The notes under the pieces are model-generated. The model did not search any database. It had not been told where the DNA came from and was given only the letters and a program-made list of their open reading frames with translations. Both the position numbers and the translations under genes were made by a program. A stretch of 64,000 nucleotides of DNA. Origin: an uncultured Erysipelotrichales bacterium. Its GTDB lineage: Bacteria; Bacillota_I; Bacilli_A; Erysipelotrichales; Coprobacillaceae. The number at the start of each line of letters is the position of its first letter. Within the stretch, counting starts at the first letter, position 1. The DNA is taken from positions 62,001 through 126,000 of the forward strand of contig CAJTTM010000003.1 in the NCBI GenBank assembly GCA_910579135.1. Direction: 5' to 3'. This document shows positions 1-6,715 of this stretch, piece by piece.

Positions 1-968
1 TCAACAGCATACGAAATTGCTTTTCTAATATTAGCATTCTTTAAATATTTATTTCCTTTGCTACCAATATTATACTGTAAGAACCATAAATATCCTTCAA
101 GCATTGAATTAAATGTTTTACCATCTTTATATTTATCAACTAACGAAGAATTAATTTTAGTAATATCGCAGTTTCCACTATCAAAATCTAATGCTGATGT
201 TGAAACATTCTTAACAATATTCATTTTAATACCATCTAATTTAATTTTATCAGCATCATAATAATTTTCATTCTTTTTAAACTCAATAACAGAATCTTGA
301 ACAAAATTAGTTAATACGAAAGGTCCACAAGCTAATACACAATTTGCCATATCAGATTGATCACCATATTTTTTACCATCTTTTTCTAATCCAGTAACAA
401 ATTTTTCATTCATTGGGAAAGATGTTGGGAAAGCTAATAAGCTTAAAAAATAAGGAGTTGGTTTTGACAAAGTAATTTCTAATGTTTTTTCATCAATAGC
501 TTTAATCCCTAATTCTTCTGGTTTTTTCTTACCAGCAGTTACATCATTACCATTTTTAATACATGCCATATCATCTGTAAAAAAATATTGATAATCTTCA
601 CCTTTTTGTGCAGTTCTTCTCCAAGAATACACAAAGTCATTTGCAGTTACAGGATCACCATTAGACCATTTTGCATCTCTTAAAGTAAAAGTATAAACAG
701 TTTCATCCTCATTGACTTTATAATCAGCAGCTAAGGCATTATAAACTTTGTTATCTTTATCAATTCCTGTAAGACCTTCACAGAAAGCATTAACAACTTC
801 AAAGTCCATACCTGTTGAAGCTTTTAATAAATCTACTGATTCAATACCATTCTCTTTAGCAATAACTAAAGTAGAGCCATTTGAACCAGCATCACTTGAA
901 CCACCACTACATCCCACTAACAATGTAAGAGCTAATGCAGCAGCAACAAACGCTTTTAATTTTTTCAT
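1..968 (-). CDS. Peptide ABC transporter substrate-binding lipoprotein (family 5), 3' truncated
   Basis: Extracellular solute-binding lipoprotein of the oligopeptide/dipeptide (SBP_bac_5) family, which captures peptides for an ABC permease. The reading frame starts at ATG 968 behind a GGAGGGG ribosome binding site (973-979) and runs leftwards off the window without a stop, so about 322 N-terminal residues are seen of a family usually 500-600 long. The start is MKKLKAFVAAALALTLLVGC, a lipoprotein signal ending in a lipobox (LVGC) followed by a Ser/Gly linker. Family hallmarks follow: a YTFTLRDAKWSNGDPVTANDF segment near residue 100 and a YSWRR segment after it. A consensus promoter sits just upstream. 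Permease genes are not in the window, so the substrate (peptide, nickel or other) is inferred from the family only. Confidence 0.9.
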   Translation of the reverse strand, partial: MKKLKAFVAAALALTLLVGCSGGSSDAGSNGSTLVIAKENGIESVDLLKASTGMDFEVVNAFCEGLTGIDKDNKVYNALAADYKVNEDETVYTFTLRDAKWSNGDPVTANDFVYSWRRTAQKGEDYQYFFTDDMACIKNGNDVTAGKKKPEELGIKAIDEKTLEITLSKPTPYFLSLLAFPTSFPMNEKFVTGLEKDGKKYGDQSDMANCVLACGPFVLTNFVQDSVIEFKKNENYYDADKIKLDGIKMNIVKNVSTSALDFDSGNCDITKINSSLVDKYKDGKTFNSMLEGYLWFLQYNIGSKGNKYLKNANIRKAISYAV

Positions 969-1011
969 TTTTACCCCTCCGTTTTCAATGACAACTTCAT
1001 GTCATGTGCTA

Positions 1012-1040
1012 AGTATATACCACATTATAAGATATGTCAA
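1012..1040 (-). promoter_or_regulatory. Sigma-70-type promoter of the substrate-binding protein
   Basis: On the minus strand TTGACA (1035-1040), a 17-nt spacer and TATACT (1012-1017) form an almost perfect vegetative promoter, 44 nt before the ATG at 968. A 6-bp inverted repeat, ATGACA-6 nt-TGTCAT (988-1005), lies between promoter and start, where a repressor or RNA structure could act. That role is inference. Confidence 0.75.
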
Positions 1041-1187
1041 ACACTTTGATGGAAATAATTATATTATTTTTGCTTTTTTGCAAAAAAACCATTTATTTAT
1101 TAGCGTTAAAACAAAGTTATACTATCTTTTTTCTTTTTTGTATACATTAATACATAAATTTTATAAAAAAAAGAGATTTTTCATCTC

Positions 1188-2171
1188 TTATCGTATTTGA
1201 ATATCATTTATATTTTTTAATATAATATTTATAGTTCCATCACTTTGAACTTCCTTCTTAATATTTTCACCATTAACATAATCATCTATAGATACATTAA
1301 TCTCAATATCAGTGTCAAGAACAAGCTTACATTTCTCCATGGTTCCTGTTACAGTATAAATTTCATCATTTTCATCAATCCCCATATCTTTAAGCATTAA
1401 CTCACTTTCTTCTTGAGCTTGATAGTCTCTTTCTAAAACCTTTTTTACAATAGATAAAGGTTTAATAGGAAGATGATTTTCCATTCGTGAAGCCACCTCT
1501 TGTTTCATCAAAGGCAAAGCTTCAACTTCATTAACATGATACATATCATCCAACTTATTAACTACCCTTTTCATAGTATTATACTTTTGCTTATCAGTTA
1601 ACTTTTCTTCTCCTTTTATCCATTGAGTATTAAGATAATAATCATTTCTACCATCAATTAAATATTTCTTTTCAATCAAAGATAGTTGACTTGTATCAAC
1701 ATTAATAATAACAGCCTCATCAACAGCACTTCCTTGAGTTGGTAAAACTTGTTTTCTTGTAATTCTTACACTACCTTCTTCAACAACACTAAAAGGTATA
1801 TATCTATAATTTAACTTTAAAATTGCGATATACCTTTCCCCGTCCTTATAACAATCTACAATTAAAACATTACAATTAGGCATCTCTTCAATAACACTAC
1901 CAAGAGCATAAAGTTTATCTGTGATTTCTTTTGCTTGAGCAATAAATTGTTCATCACTTTCTATCATTTGTTTGCTTCTTAATAACATTTCATGTAAACT
2001 ACCAACAGTTAACTCTTTTAAAGTTGAAGAGTATAAAGCCTTTTCTACTTTTTTCTTGTAATATTCTATAGATGTTTCATTTAAATCTACAAATTCATCA
2101 GAATAGTAAATATGTCTATGTTCAAAATCTAACATATGCATTAAAATTTTATTTATAATAATTGTATTCAT
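1188..2171 (-). CDS. NdpA-like nucleoid-associated protein
   Basis: This 327-residue protein resembles the 37-kDa nucleoid-associated family (NdpA/YejK, PF04245). Supporting features are the N-terminal stretch with HMLDFEHRHIYYSDEFVDL, the middle part running from a KYLIDGRNDYYLNTQWIKG segment, and the length close to the family's roughly 335 residues. Members bind DNA and associate with the nucleoid; their exact role is not settled. The gene is divergent from yaaA, with 58 nt between the two starts, so the two promoters must lie within or overlap that gap. No enzyme motif is seen. The assignment rests on overall pattern rather than on a diagnostic residue. Confidence 0.7.
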   Translation of the reverse strand: MNTIIINKILMHMLDFEHRHIYYSDEFVDLNETSIEYYKKKVEKALYSSTLKELTVGSLHEMLLRSKQMIESDEQFIAQAKEITDKLYALGSVIEEMPNCNVLIVDCYKDGERYIAILKLNYRYIPFSVVEEGSVRITRKQVLPTQGSAVDEAVIINVDTSQLSLIEKKYLIDGRNDYYLNTQWIKGEEKLTDKQKYNTMKRVVNKLDDMYHVNEVEALPLMKQEVASRMENHLPIKPLSIVKKVLERDYQAQEESELMLKDMGIDENDEIYTVTGTMEKCKLVLDTDIEINVSIDDYVNGENIKKEVQSDGTINIILKNINDIQIR

Positions 2172-2229
2172 CTTTCATCACCTTGTGCTATTATAACATA
2201 AAAGAAGAGTTGAAAAAAAGGAGAATTAT

Positions 2230-2928
2230 ATGAAAATTATTATTGCCCCAAGCAAAACCATGAAATATATTGAAAATAATATAACAGGAAGTGAAATCTT
2301 ATTTAAAGATAAAAATGAATATCTATTAAATATATTAAAGCAATATAATGATGAAGAAATTATGTCAATAATGAAAATCAGCTATAAACAATCAGAAAAA
2401 GTAATACGTTATTATCAATCATCCCAAAGATATCCAGCTTTATATTTATATGGTGGTACCGTTTTTAGTCAACTGCAAAGAGAAAAATACAAAGATGAAG
2501 AATTTTCGTATTTAAAAAAGCATTTTAATATTATGTCTGCTTATTATGGCATTCTAGACTATGATTCTTTAATTACATACTATCGATTAGATATGACTAT
2601 GAAACCTAATGATATAGATTTATATGATTATTGGTTTACACCAGTATATCAATATTTCAAAGATGAAGATTTCATCATCTCATTAGCATCAAAAGAATTT
2701 TCTAAAATGATTAAACATCCTCATCTTATCTTTATTGATTTCATTATTATGAAAAATAATAAACCAACCAGAAATGCAATGCTTATAAAAAAAGCTAGAG
2801 GACAAATGTTAAATGAAATGATTTTAAATAAAATAACAACAATTGAACAAATTAAAAATATTTCTTTTGATAATTATCACTATAACGATGAATTATCTAA
2901 TGAACATACGTTTATCTTCATGAAATAA
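2230..2928 (+). CDS. yaaA: YaaA family peroxide-stress protein
   Basis: A 232-residue protein of the YaaA/DUF328 (UPF0246) family. In E. coli YaaA lowers free intracellular iron and protects DNA during hydrogen peroxide stress. The N terminus MKIIIAPSKTM matches the family's start, the segment around residues 75-90 (LYLYGGTVFSQL) fits the conserved region, and KPNDIDLYDYW with the C-terminal KKARGQMLNEMI fits the family's cationic groove region. It is slightly shorter than the roughly 255-residue E. coli protein, as Firmicutes members often are. AAGGAG (2217-2222) precedes the ATG. It appears monocistronic and is followed by a probable terminator at 3013-3050. Confidence 0.85.
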   Translation: MKIIIAPSKTMKYIENNITGSEILFKDKNEYLLNILKQYNDEEIMSIMKISYKQSEKVIRYYQSSQRYPALYLYGGTVFSQLQREKYKDEEFSYLKKHFNIMSAYYGILDYDSLITYYRLDMTMKPNDIDLYDYWFTPVYQYFKDEDFIISLASKEFSKMIKHPHLIFIDFIIMKNNKPTRNAMLIKKARGQMLNEMILNKITTIEQIKNISFDNYHYNDELSNEHTFIFMK

Positions 2929-3012
2929 AGACTTAATAAATAATTGAAACCATACTATTAAATTGCTTTTTGAAACATATGGATTTATGGTTTCTATAAA
3001 TTATATAAAGAG

Positions 3013-3050
3013 CTGCAACTCATTTTATCTATTTAAGTTGCAGACTTTTT
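3013..3050 (+). terminator. Probable intrinsic terminator after yaaA
   Basis: CTGCAACT (3013-3020) pairs with AGTTGCAG (3036-3043) around a 15-nt loop and is followed by ACTTTTT. It lies about 85 nt after the yaaA stop, just before the convergent Rpn-type gene. Confidence 0.55.
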
Positions 3051-3070
3051 ATTATTCTTTCTTGCATTAT

Positions 3071-4006
3071 TTAATGAACATATCTTAAAATATCTTCTTC
3101 ACTATCAATATCAAAAATATTTAAAGACAAAGTATCCAATGCCATTTCATCACTGTCATTGATTTTATTAATAACATATTCTGATATAGATCCTAATTTC
3201 TTCGTTAATAAATTAGTAATCATTTGGGTTGCTTTTTCTTTTTTTCCATTTGTTATTCCATCAGCTTTTCCATTCTCATATCCTTGAGTTATACCATCTG
3301 ATAAACCATTTTCATATCCTTTTTCTTCTCCAATAATCATTCCTTTCTCATACCCTTGTTTCATCCACTTTTCACTAATCTCACACATCTTTTCTAGTCC
3401 TCCTTTTTCCTGTTTATAATACTTCATCCATTTCTTTAACACTTCACTATACATTTCATTAGGATCAATGCAAGAAAAATCATGCATTAGTTTACCTATC
3501 AGTGTACTTTCATCTCTATACTCTCCATTGACAATAATCAATTCCTGACCATTATTAACTCTCTCTCCTGTTTCATCTACTGTATTATGGATATGATACA
3601 TCGGTAAGCCCTTCTTAAACTGATCTTTCTGACATATAAAGATCACATAACAGTCTGGCATACCTTCATAAAACTCTCCCTTTTCGACAACATGATTATC
3701 CATTCCACTAAAATAGAATCTTGCTCGTTTGCATAGATATTCTATATTCTCTTTTTGAATTTCTATATCAATAAAACCATGATCTATGCTTTCTACTAGA
3801 ATATCAAGTCGAGCTTCTTTTCCATGAAGATTACTCACAAAATATTCAGTTTGAGTTTTCCTAATATGTATATGTTGTTCAAAAAGAGAATAAAGAAGTT
3901 CTTTAACACATTCTTTATGAGAGAATACAGCATCAATCATAGGGGTATTAAATAAAGTCATAATTTTGATATCGGATAAGACATCTTTTTTTGTTTTTGC
4001 ATTCAT
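3071..4006 (-). CDS. Rpn-type PD-(D/E)XK nuclease family protein
   Basis: This 311-residue protein belongs to the Rpn family (recombination-promoting nuclease/putative transposase, PD-(D/E)XK fold). E. coli Rpn proteins stimulate recA-independent recombination, and some act in toxin-antidote systems. The catalytic core is visible at about residues 66-90 as RLDILVES followed by FIDIEIQKEN, giving the D...ExQ signature, then YLCKRARFYFSG. The N terminus (LFNTPMIDAVFSHKE) fits the 'D..FK..F' family start. Residues about 215-255 hold a run of GYE(K/N)G-type repeats rich in Gly, Lys and Glu, a tail common in this family that varies in repeat number. An AGGAGG-like site (TAGGAGGA, 4014-4021) precedes the ATG. 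It is monocistronic. Confidence 0.8.
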   Translation of the reverse strand: MNAKTKKDVLSDIKIMTLFNTPMIDAVFSHKECVKELLYSLFEQHIHIRKTQTEYFVSNLHGKEARLDILVESIDHGFIDIEIQKENIEYLCKRARFYFSGMDNHVVEKGEFYEGMPDCYVIFICQKDQFKKGLPMYHIHNTVDETGERVNNGQELIIVNGEYRDESTLIGKLMHDFSCIDPNEMYSEVLKKWMKYYKQEKGGLEKMCEISEKWMKQGYEKGMIIGEEKGYENGLSDGITQGYENGKADGITNGKKEKATQMITNLLTKKLGSISEYVINKINDSDEMALDTLSLNIFDIDSEEDILRYVH

Positions 4007-4070
4007 TATATTTTTCCTCCTATTATTCTATACAAATAAAAAGAGGATTTTTCTTTTTTTTTTGCAAATT

Positions 4071-4105
4071 TTTTTAAAAAGTTTCTATAAATTTATTATA
4101 GAAAC
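4071..4105 (-). terminator. Intrinsic terminator of the DJ-1 operon
   Basis: On the minus strand GTTTCTATAA (4105-4096) pairs perfectly with TTATAGAAAC (4090-4081) around a 5-nt loop and is followed by TTTTT. It lies about 50 nt beyond the stop of the DJ-1 gene. A separate 17-nt palindrome, TTGGACATTTTGTCCAA, is at 4123-4139. Confidence 0.7.
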
Positions 4106-4151
4106 AAAAAACTCATTTGTCATTGGACATTTTGTCCAAAAAGAAAAGAAG

Positions 4152-4718
4152 TTATTTTGAAACAACTTCTTTCATAGTATTTTTTAAATAATTATATTGC
4201 ATACTTTCTGCAATTGTTTCAGCATCTCCACCAATTAATTTTAAAAGTGTTAATGCGAATTCAATTGTGGCTGCTGGACCTCTAGCCGTAATAATATTTC
4301 CATCAACTTCCACTAATGAATCAGTAAAGTATCCTGACGTTATCTGCTCATCAAATCCAGGATAACATGTGAATTTTTTTCCTTTTACAACTTCCGATGT
4401 TTCTAATGAAATAGGTCCAGCACAAATTGCTGCAATATATTTTCCTTCATTGTTCATCTTTTTAAGCAATTCAATGACTCGCTTATCACTTTGAAGATGA
4501 GTTGCCCCTGGAAGTCCCCCTGGTAAAACAACCATATCAACATCTCCCATTTCTTCATATAAACAATTCATTTTAACTACAATGTTATGACTACTTTTCA
4601 CTTCTATATCATCCATTCCTACCATTAAACATGGAATCTTTGCTCTAGTCATGACATCAACAACTGTTAATGCTTCAATTGTTTCAAATCCATCTTTAAA
4701 TAATACTGCTACTTTCAT
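4152..4718 (-). CDS. DJ-1/PfpI family protein
   Basis: A 188-residue DJ-1/ThiJ/PfpI superfamily protein. The glutamine-amidotransferase-like fold is shown by MKVAVLFKDGFETIEALTVVD with the conserved acidic residue, VVLPGGLPGA at about residue 65, and the nucleophile elbow AAICAGP with its reactive Cys near residue 103. Members act as chaperone, glyoxalase or protease, so the substrate cannot be told. I start at ATG 4718 because GGTGA (4723-4727) sits 5 nt upstream and the family begins MKVAV. A TTG at 4730 would add four residues. The Shine-Dalgarno overlaps the stop of the upstream gene, which points to translational coupling. Confidence 0.85.
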   Translation of the reverse strand: MKVAVLFKDGFETIEALTVVDVMTRAKIPCLMVGMDDIEVKSSHNIVVKMNCLYEEMGDVDMVVLPGGLPGATHLQSDKRVIELLKKMNNEGKYIAAICAGPISLETSEVVKGKKFTCYPGFDEQITSGYFTDSLVEVDGNIITARGPAATIEFALTLLKLIGGDAETIAESMQYNYLKNTMKEVVSK

Positions 4719-4723
4719 TTCTC

Positions 4724-5311
4724 TCACCAATTTAATATTTCCTTTCTTTTTTTTACATCATTTAATTTATCAAAAAAATCTTGAGCTTGATAGGTCTTTG
4801 TTTTTGTTTTATCTTTATTTCCTATCATAACATTATTTCCTTTTAATAGGACAACAGGTATCACATCGCATGTTACTCTTGCATTATCTATAACATAACT
4901 AATTTTATTATTTTTCGCTTTTTTTATAATATCTCCAGTCAATAAACAACTATAAACATTATGAGTAACTTTATGTTTAGAATTTTTAATAATATATTCA
5001 TCTTTTGGTCCCAATAATTGTTTATATTTTACAAACGATTGATTTTGAGTTATTGTATTTCCCAATATCATTTCATCTTTGCTTATTAAAATTTTACAAG
5101 GTACATATTTATTGGAACTTTGCTCTTTAGATATTATGTCTATGTATTCACTTTTTAAAGCTACATTTTCTTTTACGAGAGTAATTGTTTCAGATTCATT
5201 ATCTTCATTGGTAATTTCTTCTGGTTGAAATACAAATCCTATTATAACAATCATTAAAAACATACATCCTAATATGAAAAATGAGGCATTTTTTGTGAGT
5301 TTTTTAGTCAT
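4724..5311 (-). CDS. Membrane-anchored hypothetical protein
   Basis: A 195-residue protein I do not recognise. It has a Lys-rich start and one hydrophobic segment (about residues 10-28, ending IVIIGFVFQP), then an acidic linker and a soluble part with many Lys and Ile, consistent with a single-pass anchor or uncleaved signal and an extracellular domain. Sequence such as KVTHNVYSCLLTGDIIKKAK looks structured, but no family motif is seen. It is cotranscribed with the DJ-1 gene, whose Shine-Dalgarno lies inside its stop region. AAGGAGGA (5318-5325) stands before the ATG. The gene diverges from the permease gene at 5419. Confidence 0.75.
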   Translation of the reverse strand: MTKKLTKNASFFILGCMFLMIVIIGFVFQPEEITNEDNESETITLVKENVALKSEYIDIISKEQSSNKYVPCKILISKDEMILGNTITQNQSFVKYKQLLGPKDEYIIKNSKHKVTHNVYSCLLTGDIIKKAKNNKISYVIDNARVTCDVIPVVLLKGNNVMIGNKDKTKTKTYQAQDFFDKLNDVKKRKEILNW

Positions 5312-5418
5312 CTTCTTATCCTCCTTAGAACCATTTTATCATGATTATTTATATTTATCAAACTACACTTTTCTTCCATTATATGGTATGATTAGTAAAA
5401 TGAGGTGAATTAAATATT

Positions 5419-6585
5419 ATGGGTATTAAAAAGGATAAAACAATCATGTATATTACATACACTGTTGTACTCGCATTTGTTTTGTTTAATTATAAAGAAG
5501 TTCTTAATATTATTATGAATATTATTTCATTGGCTACACCATTTTATATAGCGGTTGTTATTGCTTTTATATTAAACATTCCAATGAAGAAAATAGAAAA
5601 TTTGCTTTCAAAGAAGATTAAAAAGAAAAATATATTAAGAGGGGCTTCACTAGCTTTGACATTAATATGTACTGCTCTTATTCTTGTCTTATTTTTCTCA
5701 TTCATTATTCCTAAATTAGTAGAGAGTGTAATTTTAATCTTTACTAATTTATTAAACTATACTTCTACTTTAGTTACTATGATTAACAAGACACTTGAAC
5801 AGCTTCATATTCATTATGCAATGGATTTCTCTGATATACAAAGTTTGATACAGCAAAATTTCGATATTAACAATATTATTATTAAAGGAACTGATTTTTT
5901 GGGGCAAACTGGATTTAATATTATTTTCCAATCTATTGGTCTTGTAAATACATTTATTAATGGGATTGCTTCTTTTATGATGGGACTTTATTTACTTGCG
6001 AATAAAGAATTACATATAACTCAAGTTAAAAAATTTATTACTTTTATCTTTGGATATAAAAAGTCTTTATCTATTATAGATATTGGTATAGAGGCCAATC
6101 ATTATTTTAATGGTTTTGTTTCGGGACAATTACTTGAGTGTTGTATATTTATGACATTGATGTATATTGTCTTAAGATTTATAGGATTACCATTCCCTGA
6201 ATTAATGGCTGTTATTATTGCCCTATCAAGTTTAGTCCCTATGTTTGGTACTTTTGTAGGATTCTTTATTAGCTTTATTTTGGTATTAGCTGCCGCTCCT
6301 TCTTTAGCTGTTATCTTTGTGATTTGCTTTATCTGTGTACAACAGTTTGAAGGAAATGTCATTTATCCTCATGTCGTTGGTGATGCCGTTGGAATATCAG
6401 GACTATATGTATTGCTAGCATTAGTTGTTTTTGGTAATTTATTTGGTTTTGTAGGACTTTTAATTGCAGTTCCTAGCATGGCTGTTATATATGCGATAGG
6501 TAGCAGAGTGATTAATTTATCACTATATAAACAACATATAGAAGTAACATTTAATAAAATTTCTAAATTTAAAGACGAAGAATGA
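5419..6585 (+). CDS. AI-2E family transporter (permease)
   Basis: A 388-residue polytopic membrane protein of the AI-2E/PerM family (PF01594). Members export small molecules or act as ion/H+ antiporters; AI-2 export is shown for only a few, so the cargo is unknown. About eight hydrophobic segments are visible. The family's hallmark C-terminal half is present: FNGFVSGQLLECC (about 230-242), then the Pro/Gly-rich LPFPELMAVIIALSSLVPMFG and IYPHVVGDAVGISGLYVLLA. The ATG is preceded by GAGGTGA (5402-5408). It is monocistronic; the hairpin at 6652-6683 could also end its transcript but is better placed for the opposite strand. Confidence 0.88.
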   Translation: MGIKKDKTIMYITYTVVLAFVLFNYKEVLNIIMNIISLATPFYIAVVIAFILNIPMKKIENLLSKKIKKKNILRGASLALTLICTALILVLFFSFIIPKLVESVILIFTNLLNYTSTLVTMINKTLEQLHIHYAMDFSDIQSLIQQNFDINNIIIKGTDFLGQTGFNIIFQSIGLVNTFINGIASFMMGLYLLANKELHITQVKKFITFIFGYKKSLSIIDIGIEANHYFNGFVSGQLLECCIFMTLMYIVLRFIGLPFPELMAVIIALSSLVPMFGTFVGFFISFILVLAAAPSLAVIFVICFICVQQFEGNVIYPHVVGDAVGISGLYVLLALVVFGNLFGFVGLLIAVPSMAVIYAIGSRVINLSLYKQHIEVTFNKISKFKDEE

Positions 6586-6647
6586 GTTAACAAAGATTAC
6601 TAAAAAAGAAGTATAATTATATTAAAAATATATAGAGAATTTATTGC

Positions 6648-6683
6648 AAAACTTGAGGAGGATGATAGCATCCTCCTCTCAAG
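6648..6683 (-). terminator. Terminator after the 977-aa repeat protein
   Basis: A 13-bp stem, CTTGAGGAGGATG (6652-6664) with CATCCTCCTCTCAAG (6669-6683) including a 2-nt bulge, is followed on the minus strand by TTTTGCAATAA. It lies about 35 nt beyond the stop at 6716. The stem is unusually GC-rich for this DNA. With no T tract on the plus side it serves the leftward gene best. Confidence 0.75.
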
Positions 6684-6715
6684 CTAAAATAGACTTTATA
6701 TCTATGGTTATCAAA

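Noticed and set aside
748..1200. Rightward open frame of 150 codons
   Set aside because: It lies antisense over the lipoprotein gene start and its promoter, with no ribosome binding site and no recognisable protein.
3013..4160. The Rpn-type gene as a toxin with a neighbouring antidote gene
   Set aside because: No small antidote frame with a ribosome binding site lies beside it; an internal start within the gene is possible but not visible as a strong site.
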